DNA of 64,000 nt from Epiperipatus broadwayi (GCA_028023455.1 JAQFVV010000317.1:379501-443500), one strand, 5' to 3'. Positions 26,512 to 38,134 are shown, counted from the stretch's first letter. A program made the numbers and translations. The notes: generated by a model from the sequence alone, not told the origin.

Positions 26512-28087
26512 TTGTGATAGAAAATTATGCTGAGTAGTACTGCTTGCCTGATCCACAAATGCACTCAGCTTTTGGTAACTAAAAATGTAATGAAAAAGTG
26601 TGGAGATGAAAAGCAGTTTCTCCAAATGCCAAAAATGTGATGGATAAGAACTTGACTGTTCAATAAATTCCCCATAAATGTGGGTAAATGTAAAAATATA
26701 ATGGATAAGTGTCATGCTAGGACAGTCAAAAACTGTAACTAATAGATAGATCAATGAATAAGCTAATCCACGAATGGAATTATAATAATTTAGATCTACA
26801 TTATAATGGACTCATGAATTTGTAAGGCACCATTGAATCCAAAGATAAGTGTTTTTCTTGGCAAAGAAAATAAAATTTAATACATAATAATTTACTTTCG
26901 AATGAGATATACCATTAAATATCTTAAAATGAATTGTATAATGAAAATAATTTTGTATAATAGAATAGTTTGTGCAATAGGTAAATCAAATGCTGTCAGG
27001 GTTAATAGAATTAAAATATAAGTTTATTAAGATAGACATTAACTCATTGAGGTGGCTAAGGTAAATAGCATCACTTCTATTCTAATAATTGTGATCTAGT
27101 ATCATTCACTGTATATTTATAACTTATTCCTGACAGATTGCAATTGTTAGATATGTTCTGTAACCAGAAATCATTAACATGCAGTCATAAAATAAAGGGT
27201 TAAATACATCATCTTGCAAGCAATAAAAAAATTAATATTTTATTTTTAAAAAAATAAATAAACTTAATATTTTATATCAAGTAATGAAGTGTTTATAAAA
27301 ACAGTCATTTTTATAACAAACTAAATTTTATGAAATATTAGTTAGCTTTTAAATTTTGATTTGTTTTCTAAAATAGTATATCAATAATTAAGTACTATTT
27401 AAATGTTTATTGAATGATAATAAATAATAGGTTTCATTTATAATGAAAATTATTAAAGGGAGAATAATTTTGATAGATGTCTATTACTGTGTGGATATTA
27501 GTCCATATGATTATTATTAAGAAATGAAAGTTATCTGAGTAAATACTTTAGAAAAGATATGCTTATTGGTATTTGTTACCAAGTTCATCCTATAACTTTG
27601 GATTACAATTCCCTCCTCGATCGATGTCTTCTTTAATATTCCCATGATGACAAATGAAGACGTAGTATTCAATTGACATTTTAATTATTGGATGATGTCC
27701 AACTATTCCTTTTTGACATACTATAATCCATGGCAAATCTAATGGTTTGAAGCTTTGGGCAGTCAGAATAGTGTTTGTTTTTATCCTTTCTGTTTATTTA
27801 TGATGAAGATATCAATCGGGGGGGTATGTTTTCCCCTTTGTATATGATAATTTATTCACAGTACATTATAATCTTTTATACAAATCTATAATCTGTTGAA
27901 AAAATATGCAAAATCAAACTCAAATTTAAAAAAAAATTTTATTATTTTTTTGCTGTAATTTTTCTGTGTTACCTAATAACAACAATAACACAGTCTTTTA
28001 AAACATTAGCTTTTGTAGCATGAATTTCTGTTTATTTCAAACTTAATAAGTTCAATGTTAATTCATTACAACTTTAATTTATATATA
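26512..28087 (-). repeat. old LTR (3' LTR of minus-strand element), part 1
   Basis: This stretch aligns by eye, at roughly 80% identity, with 40363-41870, for example 'TAGATCTACATTATAATGGA' (26791 onward) and the 'TAGACATTAACTCATTGAGG' words (27031 onward). It begins TGTGATAG, corresponding to TGTAATGG of the other copy. The alignment stops at 28087, where the younger gypsy element is inserted, and resumes at 38140. Read on the minus strand this is the terminal part of the 3' LTR of the old element. Confidence 0.75.
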
Positions 28088-30702
28088 TGGAAACAGTAAG
28101 GTCTGCTTTTCAGATCTTCGTTTCACCTTTTCTTACCTATTTCCTACCCTCATACCTTAGTTTGAACCCCAATCTATAGTAGTGTGTCTGCAATACGCTT
28201 ATATACCGAAAATCCCGCCTAATTTTAAACCACGAGTACAATGCTCGTATTATATATATAAGTCATTCTCAAATAAATAAAAGATTATAGATTATGTATA
28301 TGTTCACATAATTTTGATTTATTAAAAAGTAGGTTATATAAGTCGTAATTGCGCACACACTATGGTATGCATTTTAAAACATATCAAAATTATAAATTGT
28401 TAAAGTTATTTTGTTTGAATCTATTTTCAAATATATTACCGTCGTAATGTATTTTGATTTAAAATAAAACTCATTTAGTAAATATTCGTTTAGTAAATAG
28501 ATTCAAATATTGCAAATTAAAAGTAAAATAATTTTCGTTTAATTTAATAAAAGTCATTCCAAATATTTCTTTAAAATAAATGAGGGACAATAGTTTAATT
28601 AGCTAATATTATATGTTTTATCTAAAAACAGCAGATGTCCACTTAAGGTTTTCTTTAATTAATAAATGTAATTTTTAATTAAATCTAGTTTGTAATCCAA
28701 ATATCGACAGGGAAATTAACAAAAATTAATTAATGTTGAATTCCTTTAGACATTGGGATAGATTTAATTACAGCTGATAAGTCCGATATATTTTTGTAAT
28801 GTTCCAGGGCAGTTCTATTGTTAACGTCTACTATAAAAAGAGTGTTTTTCTTTTGTTCTCCAGTTTTTCTTCTAATGTTTCTAAGAGAAATCATTCTGAG
28901 TTCTAGTCTAGTAATTTGTCAATCTTGACATGACAGAGTAGAGCACGAGAAGGCTATTTCTCTCTGGAATGGTCATCTGCTGCCGTAGACCATCGGTTTT
29001 CACACAGGGAACCCCGGAACTGCTGCTGCCAAAATATGAACATTTCCAGATTTTGCTGTTAAATTATATAAAAACCTGCCGACCATCAATCTACCTAAAT
29101 GCTTCTCCAGAAGTAATCCTAAATTAACCCAAGAGCTCTTGTGATAACTAACATGCTATAGCTATTTAAAATTGTTTTCCTTATATTTCACATAACTTCA
29201 TTATGTATTTCTTTAACGTTTTAATATAATATAATCAACAGTTCTGCTCTATCCTTGGGTTAATATTTTCTATTTTTAAAGCTTTTTTATTTTATTATGA
29301 TAATGTGTCAGAATCGTCTTTGACCGAGTGAACTATTCCCACTTGTTCGAGGGCGATTCTATTCTTTAATATATAATATAATCACATAGTTTAAAATCTA
29401 CGTGTTATTGATTTTAATCTAATATGAGAGTATGTGCGAGGTCAATGATTAATTGTGTCTCCTAATGCATGATTGCGTATATAAATCTATACTTACTTTT
29501 CAAACCCGCAAGCATGCATTTTCCTATTTTAATTACCATGTTCTACTTTAATTACAAAGTACACATCATTGATGTCGAGAATGTGCGGACCCTTTTAAAT
29601 GAATTTCAGGGAATTTGATTGGGCATTTCTCTTAACCCGAGTAAAACCCATTCAGTATGTTTTTATATCCACTAGTCTCGTATTGCTGGTAAATGAATTG
29701 TTTGTTGAGACCGCTTTGTTTTATTTTTCTAAGGATTCTTTATACGGCAAAGTCTGTTCTTTTTGTATATTGCAAGTTTCCAGGAAGAGTGTGTTCCAAA
29801 TGACACACCTGGGAATTAAACGCAATCGTCACACAGTCGCTAAGTTTCGGCTGTTCATAAAATACTTTCCTACATGTTAGCGGTGAGATGCCCTCCGTAA
29901 TTATTCTGGATCTTCAATTTTGTTTTATTTTATATTTATTTTACAAAGCATCCGTGACTTAAATGTGTCACACCCTCCAACTCTAATAAATTCATTATCA
30001 GCAATACTGACCTCCCAATGCAACTCTATTATTATTATTCTCAAATAAATGCTTTGATCACATTCCCACTTTGATGCTTAGTAAGCTTTTGTCTGTGCTT
30101 TTCTCGAAATCAATAAATATTTTATAACACTTAATTTCAAATATTTTGTTAAACTTGTATAATTGCTCAAAGCACCTCATACATGTTCCTATCTCGTCAA
30201 GCACATTATCGTAATGCTATTAGCCCGAGGAATAGAATATTTAAAACCTTTTTGTCATTTATTGAAATATATTGCCCACAATTATTTAATACGCGTCCCT
30301 GTCTCATATAAGCAGACTGTGGCGTTATATATATATTTTATGAATAAATTTTGTGAAATTATTTAAAACTAAATTTGATCTCTTATTTTATTTGATTCCT
30401 ATCACTGTCTCGGTCTATATATATATATATTCTGCATTTCTTTTGTAAATCCATAGACGTTAATTAGCCACCCAAACTTCTTTTAGTATAGAGTCTTGTT
30501 TCTCCCTGACCACCAGGCACCAGTCAAAGGTCATACTAGTAGTGGCATCAGATGCGTTGTCACGTAGATGGCGCTGTGAAATTTGGGCTTTAGATTCGAA
30601 CTTAGTATATCTAGAAGGCAACCCTTCCTAAAATGTTTAGTTTTATGTCTGGGGTTTGAATTCTGCAGTGTGTTGGCGAGATAGACAATTCTGACTGTTA
30701 CA
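28088..30702 (+). repeat. 5' LTR of the gypsy element
   Basis: Starts TGGAAACAGTAAGG and ends CTGACTGTTACA. The 3' LTR starts TGTGAAACAGTAAGG and ends the same way. In the sampled first 250 bp the two LTRs differ at about 4-5% of positions, and most differences are CG versus TG or CA. Relative to the 3' LTR this copy lacks about 85 bp (opposite 36688-36772) and has three rather than seven CTG units (29022-29030). A TATA-like word and AATAAA words lie near 28250-28285. A 93-codon open frame at 29599-29880 is shared with the other LTR but shows no selective constraint. Confidence 0.92.
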
Positions 30703-31559
30703 TATTAAAATTTTTTTCCAGGTCCATGGTGCCCAACATTGGGCCTCGAATATTTAAACACCCACAACCCTGTAGATCTTAATTATTTAAACACCCACAT
30801 CCCTGTAGCTTAATTTTAGCATGTTGTTTCATATTTAATCACTCAAATCCTTTATAATTTTGATATATATAATATTTTCAAACTCTATATTATCTATATT
30901 GTTTATTTGCGTGTAGATTTCATATATTTTTTTTGACTCGGGCATTCAATTACTTATTCTGTATAATCAGAATTTGTCCAAACTTGCTATAGTGTGATAT
31001 GAGCCATCTGTATTTATCTGTATTCATTGTTTCACTTAAATCACGCTATGTACGCATAGCGTAAATTCCCTGAATATTGTCCCTAGTGAATATTGTGACA
31101 ATCTTTGAATATTTCAAATAATGTATTTTACTCTCAAAATAAAGTTTTATCGGCTCAATGCGCAAGATAGCATAATAATAATTTTGTATGGTAATGACCT
31201 AGATATAATAGGCTATCGTATGGAATTCAGAAATGTAAAAATAAAAAAATGTTGTAATCAATAAAAATGCGAATGTTTAAAGAGTGCCCATAGTTAAATG
31301 GAATAGTTATTAAAATTAATTTTGGGAAGCTAACAGTCTGTTGATCCTTTTAAGTGGTGACATGGTGCCCAAGGGTAATTTCATTAAATGGAGTTACTTC
31401 TAAAATAAATTTTGTCACCAGGCTAAATTTTTTATATGTAATTTGTTTTTTTTCAACGTGTGTAAATTTTTCTTAGACCAAATAATGAGATGTGAATCGG
31501 ATCAATGATTATGTAAATAAATATATATGTTTGCAAATCTTAAATAAGAGGGAACGAAA
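30703..31559 (+). other. gypsy leader region
   Basis: Non-coding stretch between 5' LTR and gag remnant. It contains the primer-binding site, a short direct repeat (TATTTAAACACCCACAACCC, then ATTTAAACACCCACATCCC, about 30749-30815) and a perfect 8-bp stem with a TACG loop (ACGCTATG/CATAGCGT, 31043-31062). A second primer-site-like ATGGTGCCCAAGGG occurs at about 31364-31377. About 860 bp is long for a leader, so gag N-terminal sequence may have been deleted or overgrown here. Confidence 0.6.
30727..30744 (+). promoter_or_regulatory. primer-binding site, tRNA-Lys type
   Basis: TGGTGCCCAACATTGGGC matches the 18-nt complement of the tRNA-Lys(1,2) 3' end (TGGCGCCCAACGTGGGGC) except at positions explained by CpG decay (CG to TG, CG to CA) plus one G to T. 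It lies 24 nt downstream of the LTR end, somewhat farther than usual. Confidence 0.75.
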
Positions 31560-31822
31560 TAATTATACCCAGATCTAGTGGGATCTTTAATACAATTTGC
31601 CAGGAGAAGTATGAAGCAATCAAAGAGACTTGCATGCAATTTTTCGTCCGTCTGGTAAACCGATTTAGATCACTCACCATGTTCAAGTTTTCAGATACCT
31701 ACATCATCCATACAATCCAACAGAAAATGCCATTACCTATCCAATGGCTTATGGTCGGCAGCAGGATCAAAGATGTGGAAGTCATGGCAGAATTTTTGAC
31801 AACGATCAACTCTGGCGCATGA
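31560..31822 (+). pseudogene. gag: gag (capsid) remnant of gypsy element
   Basis: One open frame runs through 31560-31822 and includes YEAIKETCMQFFVRLVNRF and MPLPIQWLMVG, a stretch recalling the capsid region of Ty3/gypsy gag proteins. The upstream N-terminal two thirds of a normal gag and a downstream CCHC zinc knuckle were not found, so gag is truncated to fewer than 100 residues. The frame ends with a stop at 31820-31822, just before the protease region in another frame. Identification is by general resemblance and position. Confidence 0.5.
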
Positions 31823-31849
31823 AATCCCCACAGTCAATCGGAACAAAAT

Positions 31850-32290
31850 ATGATTGGAGGAAATACGAGACCCAAAACCACCCTATTAGCACAACCCCAC
31901 TACTCTCATTCTCTTACAAAAGGAAGCCTCTCAGGGGATATGAACCCTGTGTCAATGGTTATCCGAGAAGAGGACCCCACCTATGGAGTTCCTATTGGTC
32001 CGTGTCCAGTAATAAACATCAGAGTGGGATCCATTGAAATTTCTGCCCTCATTGACACTGGCAGTCAGATTTCCTGCATTTCAAAGGGATGGTTGCTACG
32101 AATGGAAGAACAGAGCAGATGTATACCTAGGTTACCATCCCATCCAGATGAAACTGGCTGATGGAAAATGAACCAAAACTGAAGATACCAAGTATGGTTA
32201 GAAATAACATTCAGGAAAATAACCATTGGGCACCCTTTCCTAGTTATAAAAGGATTGGTCCATGATGTCATAATGGATCCGATTTTTTGA
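31850..32290 (+). pseudogene. pol: retroviral-type aspartic protease of gypsy element
   Basis: The frame starting at 31850 contains ALIDTGSQISCIS at about 32045-32083; D-T-G is the catalytic triad of the pepsin-like retroviral protease that acts as a homodimer and cleaves the polyprotein. The frame is lost at about 32160. A second frame then carries GHPFLVIKGLVHDVIM (about 32228-32275), the C-terminal flap-to-helix part that usually ends I-I-G-x-D-F-L; here the G-x-D is degraded. So at least one frameshift splits the domain. Confidence 0.8.
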
Positions 32291-33449
32291 CCCAAAATAA
32301 GTGTATCCTTGACTATGCCATGAGTTTAATCATGGTCCAGCAAGAGAAGATAGATTTTAATGAAGCCAATGTCTTACCTGGAGTCCAACTTCAGTGTATG
32401 GAGGCCAGCATCGATGAAAACACCATCACAGATAAGGTCAAAGAGTCATCACTAGAAACCATCGAGAATCAGTCCCAATTGCATCAACTATTGATGGTAT
32501 ATCAGCAAATCTTCTCTCCAATCCCTGGAGAAATTAAAGGTTATGTCCACCGGATTCATGTGAAGGAGGAAACCCACTTCCAGGCCCAGACATACCCCAT
32601 TCCTTTCCAATTTCAAGATGAAGTGAGTGCTTCAGATCCAACAGATGATTTCATGGGGGGTAATTGAGAAAGGATCATCGCCCTATAATAACCCATTAGT
32701 GGTTGTGAAAAAGAAAAATTGGTCTATAAGACTGTGTTTAGATGCCAGAATCCTCAACAATATCACAATACCAGAACGGGATATCCCACCACCTGTACAG
32801 GAAGTTTTCCTCAAATTATCTACAAAGAATATTTTTTCCACATTGGACTTAACTGCTAGCTATTGGCAGATGATATCACACCCCCAAGACAGAAAATACA
32901 CGGCTTTCTGTCACAATGGGCAAACACATCTATTTAAGAGAGTACCTTTCGGGCTCATAAACAGCGGCGCTGGTCTAATGAGGTGCTTGGACCAAGTTCT
33001 GTCCGAGGATCTAAAAGAAATTAGTGTGCTATATCGATGATGTGGCCATTGCATCACGCAACCCTCAGGAACACCTGGAGCACCTGAAGCAGTTTTTTTC
33101 TGAATGTGCCCAAAAGAATATTACTGTGAATCTAGAAAAGAGTCACTTTGCTCTAAAAGAAATTGCATTTTTAGGACATATAGTAAATGGACAAGGAATT
33201 CTGACCCATCCGGATAAGGTAGAAGCAATCCAGAACTTCCCGAGGCCTGTCAATAGAAAGCAGATTAGATCCTTTTTAGGCCTCTGCAATTATTACCACA
33301 AGTTCTATCTGGGCTTTGCACAAGATACCTCCACATTGCTGGAACTATTGAAGCAACACCATATGTGGGAATGGAATGAACAGCACGAGCAAGATTTCAA
33401 GAAAATCCAAGGACAATTTCCTCCAGACTGTGATGTTATGTTATCCTGA
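32287..33449 (+). pseudogene. pol: reverse transcriptase of gypsy element
   Basis: Three open pieces in different frames cover the domain. Piece 1 (32287-32667) is the linker ending in the pre-RT 'Y-P-I-P' stretch. Piece 2 (about 32627-33040) has PYNNPLVVVKKK, RLCLDARILN, FSTLDLTASYWQ (first catalytic Asp) and RVPFGLINS. Piece 3 (33024-33449) has the catalytic YIDD box at 33030-33041, FLGHIVNGQGI and the IRSFLGLCNYY thumb/connection motif. All conserved RT boxes are present in order, so the domain was complete. It is disrupted by frameshifts near 32640, 33025 and 33450. Confidence 0.92.
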
Positions 33450-33840
33450 TTTCACTCACCCATTCTATTTGCAGACGATAGCAGCAAGAAAGGTCTAGGT
33501 GTTGTACTGTTCCAGGTTAATCATGAAAGCCAACATCAGGTATTGTACTTCAGTAGCCGTGCATTAAAAGCTGCAGAAAGAAACTATACTGTCACTGAAC
33601 AAGAAACTTTAGCCATTGTATGGGCATGCAGCAAATTCAAGCAGATATTGCTGGCATCGGAAGTAATTATAATTACGGACCACCGGTGCTTGGAATTTCT
33701 GAATAAGAGTTATCTAAACAATGATCGCCTTATACGATGGAGCTTGTCATTGCAGAAATTCCACTACAAGATAATTTATTGCCCAGGCCCTGAAAATATT
33801 GTGGCTGATGTATTGAGTCGTCACCCTGTGGAAGTTAAGC
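33450..33840 (+). pseudogene. pol: RNase H domain of gypsy element
   Basis: The frame that opens again at about 33460 reads DDSSKKGLGVVLFQ (33474-33515), carrying the first catalytic Asp, then YFSSRALKAAERNYTVTEQE with the catalytic Glu region, IITDHRCLEFL (catalytic Asp) and the end motif VADVLSRHP (about 33809-33835). All expected RNase H landmarks are present. It is in frame with the following integrase start but out of frame with the RT piece before it. Confidence 0.9.
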
Positions 33841-35107
33841 CTTGCAACCCTATGATATCAGACCAGCTGTTAATAATCATGTCTAACGTGTTGGACCAGG
33901 AAATTGAAAAGAAACTTAAGAATTTGCAGTATTGGCAGGAAAAGCAGCCCCAGTACAGAGATTTAATGCAAGAAGTCCAAAGGCAAGGAAACCCTGCTCA
34001 AGGATGTACCACTGGTAGGGGAAAAAGGAGATACAGATTGCAAAATGGACTTTTGCTGCAACAAACTTTGAATAGATTGTGGAAAATTGTCATACCACCT
34101 CATTTAAAAAGCCCACTAATAACTTACATGCACAGCCTGGTGGGACATTATGGTCCCAGGAAAACCGAAGAGGCCCTGAGGCAGCAGTTTTATTGGCCAC
34201 AGATGTATAGTGATATATTACATACCCTCCAGAAATATAATACATGCACTAAAAGCAAACCCCCAAATAAGATCTTCAGCGGTACCCCCACCTCCATTAA
34301 TCCATTGGGACCCAACAGGCTATTGGCAGTAGACCATTATGGGCCACTACCATCCTATCATAGATCGGTATCTTTTTGTCACCTACGATGTATTTTCTAA
34401 GTATGCATGGGCCTACCCAGTCATAAGGGCAGATTCAAAACGTGCAATTAGGGCATTACAGTTCCAGAAATTTGTGACCATCGGCAAGCCCGAAGCAATA
34501 CTCTCAGATCATGGCTCGGATTTCACTTCACGAGAATGGCAGACCTGGATAAAAAGCCAAGGTGTCAGGCATGTGATGACATCCATTAGAAACCCCAAAT
34601 CCAACCCCTGCGAGAGGGTCGTGCAGGAAATTAACTGGCTGTTTCGGACATACATCCACAATAATCACTGGGGCTGGGTCAACCGAACGGAAGAAATTTT
34701 TCAGTATATTAATGGAACCATTAATGAGGCTACAGGCCTAACAACAATGTGTCTTCATTTTGGTAAGCCAGAGCAACCATTAATTAAAATACCCTTGCCC
34801 AAGGATGATCGAAGTTGACAGAGAAGAGGACCAGCGAGCAGTTCATCATCATCTGAAAGCCCAGGCAGAGAAAAAGCAATTAAAGGAAACAAGGTCCTAC
34901 CAATTTCAAGTTGGGGATCATGTATGGGTCAGAACTCCAAAGCCCTGTAGCCAGGACCAGTGTAAATACAAGAAGTTTTTCCCACTGTATCAAGGGCCAT
35001 ATGTGATAAAACAAGTAAGCGGCCCAAATGCATTTTTACTGGAGGATAATGGGACCATAAGGGGACTTATACCCCTTGTATATCACCCACCAGACCCAGG
35101 ATTATAG
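33841..35107 (+). pseudogene. pol: integrase of gypsy element
   Basis: The N-terminal zinc region reads HSLVGHYGP ... YNTCTKSK (about 34132-34260): both His and the second Cys are there, but the first Cys of C-x-x-C is replaced by Tyr. The core has LLAVDHYGPLP (first Asp, about 34322), SDHGSDFTSREW (second Asp, about 34507) and SNPCERV (Glu, about 34600-34620), 34 residues between second Asp and Glu as in the N-P-x-E-R-V type of gypsy integrases. The C-terminal part has VGDHVWVR and YQGPYVIKQV (34908-35020). Frameshifts lie between about 34345 and 34390, and near 34805. The end stops at 35105-35107. The domain cannot be functional as encoded. Confidence 0.92.
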
Positions 35108-35201
35108 TTTTTTTAAACAACAAAAAAAAATGGACACGTCACAAGAAAGGAGGTTGGATATAAACAATGTTAAACTATTAGATTTTAAATAAAATTTTGT
35201 T
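35108..35201 (+). other. gypsy 3' untranslated region
   Basis: Short non-coding stretch between integrase stop and polypurine tract, with an A-rich run at 35122-35131. No env-like ORF. Confidence 0.7.
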
Positions 35202-35213
35202 GAAGGGGGGAGA
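35202..35213 (+). promoter_or_regulatory. polypurine tract of gypsy element
   Basis: GAAGGGGGGAGA is an uninterrupted purine run, the primer for plus-strand DNA synthesis. It should abut the 3' LTR, yet the LTR homology begins only at 35412. Confidence 0.75.
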
Positions 35214-35411
35214 TAATAGAAAATGTTCACTACATGGTAGATTTATTAATATGATCCGAGTATATAATTCAGTTTTGTTTCTTCATTATATTTATATCCT
35301 GTACATTATGGGTTATCTTGTAAATTTTGTTTATGCAGGCTTCATAGATGGACACCTGTTGTAAGATCTTTTTTTTTTAACCAATTTTTTTTTGTTCTGT
35401 CACTAAGGGAA
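35214..35411. other. unexplained ~198-bp spacer between polypurine tract and 3' LTR
   Basis: Sequence not present in the 5' LTR and not coding. It starts TAATAGAAAATG and ends just before TGTGAAACAG. It is either a later insertion or an LTR beginning that the 5' LTR has lost; see findings. Confidence 0.6.
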
Positions 35412-38134
35412 TGTGAAACAGTAAGGTCTGCTTTGCAGATCTTCATTTCACCTTTTCTTATCTATTTCCTACCATCATACTTTAGTTTGAACCCCAATCT
35501 ATAGTAGTGTATCTGCAATACACTTATATACCAAAAATCCCACCTAAATTTTAAACCACGAGTACAATGCTCGTATTATATATATAAGTCATTCCCAAAT
35601 AAATAAAAGATTATAGATTATGTATATGTTCACATAATTTTAATTTATTAAAAAGTAGGTTATATAAGTCGTAATTGTGCACACACTATGGTATGCATTT
35701 TAAAACATATCAAAATTATAAATTCTTAAAGTTATTTTGTTTGAGTCTATTTATAAATATATTACCATCGTAATGTATTTTGATTTAAAATAAAACTCAT
35801 TTAGTAAATATTCGTTTAGTAAATAGATTCAAATATTGCAAATTAAAAGTAAAATAATTTTCGTTTAATGTAATAAAAGTCATTCCAAATATTTCTTTAA
35901 AATAAATGAGGGACAATAGTTTAATTAGCTAATACTATATAAGTTTTATCTAAAAACAGCAGATGTCCACTTAAGGTTTTCTTTAATTAATAAAAAGTAA
36001 TTTTTAATTAAATCTAGTTTGTAATCCGAATGTCGACTGGGAAATTAACAAAAGAAATTAATTAATGTTGAATTCGTTTAGACATTGGGATAGATTTAAT
36101 TACAGCTGATAAGTCCGATATATTTTTGTAATGCTCCAGGGCAGTTCTATTGTTAACGTCTACTATAAAAAGAATGGTTTTCTTTTGTTCTCCAGTTTTT
36201 CTTCTAATGTTTCTGAGAGAAATCATTCTGAGTTCTAGTCCAGTAATTTGTAAATCTTGACATGACAGTAGAGCGCGAGAAGGCTATTTCTCTCCGGAAT
36301 GGTCATCTGCTGCCATAGCCCATCGGAAGTTATCACACAGGGAAGCCCGGAACTGCTGCTGCTGCTGCTGCTGCCAAAATATGAACATTTCCAGATTTTG
36401 CTGTTAAATTATATAAAAACCTGCCGACCATCAATCTACCTAAATGCTTCTCCAGAGGTAACCCTAAATTAACCCAAGAGCTCTTGTGATAACTAACATG
36501 CTATAGCTATTTAAAATTGTTTTCCTTATATTTCACATAACTTCATTATGTATTTCTTTAATGTGTTAATATAATATAATCAACAGTTTTGTTCTATCCT
36601 TGGGTTAATATTTTCTATTTATAAAGCTCTCTTTTATTTTATTATGATAATGTGTCAGAATCGTCTTTGACTGAGTGAACTATTCCCTTTATTGAAATTA
36701 AGACGCCGCTATTAAGGCATATTTTAAATTTATAATTTTCCAATTTTATTATCTTGCAAATCACTCGTTCGAGAGCGATTCTTTTCTTTACTATATAATA
36801 TATATAATCACATAGTTTAAAATCTACGTTATTGATTTTAATCTAATATGAGAGTTTGTGCGAGGTGAATGATTAAATGTGTCCCCTAATGCATGATTGC
36901 GTATATAAATCTATACTTACTTTTCAAACCCGCAAGCATGCATTTTCCTATTTTAATTACCGTGTTCTACTTTAATTATAAAGTTCATCATTGACATCGA
37001 GAATGTGCGGACCCTTTTAAATGAATTTTGGGGAATTTGATTGGGCATTTCTCTTAATCCCAGTAAAACCCATTAAGTATGTTTTTATATCCACTAGTCT
37101 CGTATTGCTGGTAAATGAATTGGTTGTTGAGACCGCTTTGTTTTATTTTTCCAAGGATTCTTTACATGGCAAAGTTCATTCTTTTCGTATATTGCAAGTT
37201 TCCAGGCAGAGTGTGTTCCAAATGACACACCTGGGAATTAAACGCAATCGTCACACAGTCGCTAAGTTTTGGCTGTTCGTAAAATACTTTCCAACGGGTT
37301 AGCGGCGAGATGCCCTCCGTAATTATCTCGGACCTTTAATATTGTTTTATTTTATATTTATTTTACAAAGCGTCCGTGACTTAAATGTGTCACACCCTCC
37401 AACTTTAATAAATTCATTATCATAATACTGACCTCCCAATGCAACTCTATTATTATTATTCTCAAATAAATGCTTTGATAACATTCCCACTTTGTTGCTT
37501 ACTAAGCTTTTGTCCGTGCTATTCTCGAAATCAATAAATGTTTTATAACACTTAATTTCAAATATTTTCTTAAACTTGTATAATTGCTCAAAGCACCTCG
37601 CACATGTTTCTATCTCTTCAAGCACATTATCGTAATGCTATTAGCCCGAGGAATAGAATATATCACTTTGTTTTAAAACCTTTTTGTCATTTATTGAAAT
37701 ATAATGCCCACAATTATTTAATATGCGTCCCTGTCTCATATAAGCAGACAGTGGCATTATATATATATTTTATGAATAAATTTTGTGAAATTATTTAAAA
37801 CTAAATTTGATCTCTTATTTTATTTGATCCCTATCACTGTCTCGGTCTATATATATTTTTTCTGCATTTTTTTTGTAAATCCATGGACGTTAATTACCCA
37901 CCCAAACTTCTTTTAGTATAGAGTCTTTTGTTTCTCCCTGACCACCAGGCACCGGTCAAAGGTCATACTAGTAGTGGCATCAGATGCGTTGTCACGTAGA
38001 TGGCGCTGTGAAATTTGGGCTTTAGATTCGAACTTAGTATATCTAGAAGGCAATCCCTCCTAGAATGTTCAGTTTCGTGTCTGGGGTTTGAATTCTGCAG
38101 TGTGTTAGCGAGATAGACGATTCTGACTGTTACA
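35412..38134 (+). repeat. 3' LTR of the gypsy element
   Basis: Starts TGTGAAACAGTAAGG and ends CTGACTGTTACA; co-linear with 28088-30702. It carries an extra segment at 36688-36772 and an expanded CTG run (seven units, 36353-36373). The shared motif TCACGTAGATGGCGCTGTG (about 37991) lies near the 3' end of both LTRs. Confidence 0.92.

Larger units (their letters stand above)
28088..38134 (+). mobile_element. Ty3/gypsy LTR retrotransposon, degenerate, inserted in an older LTR
   Basis: Two long direct repeats (28088-30702 and 35412-38134) flank a 4.7-kb interior with, in order, a primer-binding site, a leader, a gag remnant, protease, reverse transcriptase, RNase H, integrase and a polypurine tract. 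The PR-RT-RH-INT order defines Ty3/gypsy (Metaviridae-type). The element is flanked by ATATA on both sides (28083-28087 and 38135-38139), compatible with a 5-bp target duplication, although the site is a TA repeat, so the match is weak evidence. No env-like ORF is seen. The coding region has at least six frameshifts or stops and a short gag, so the copy is dead. LTRs of 2.6-2.7 kb are unusually long; together with a tRNA-Lys-type primer site they suggest an Osvaldo-like lineage, which is inference. Confidence 0.92.

Noticed and set aside
29599-29880. 93-codon open frame in the 5' LTR, also present at 37021-37302 in the 3' LTR
   Set aside because: Its conservation is explained by the LTRs being duplicates. 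Of roughly 19 nucleotide differences between the copies most change the residue, so there is no sign of protein-level selection, and no domain is recognised.
30540-30560. GTGGCATCAGATGCG in the LTR, resembling an initiator-Met primer site
   Set aside because: It lies inside the LTR about 150 bp before its end, whereas a tRNA-Lys-type site is found just after the LTR end.
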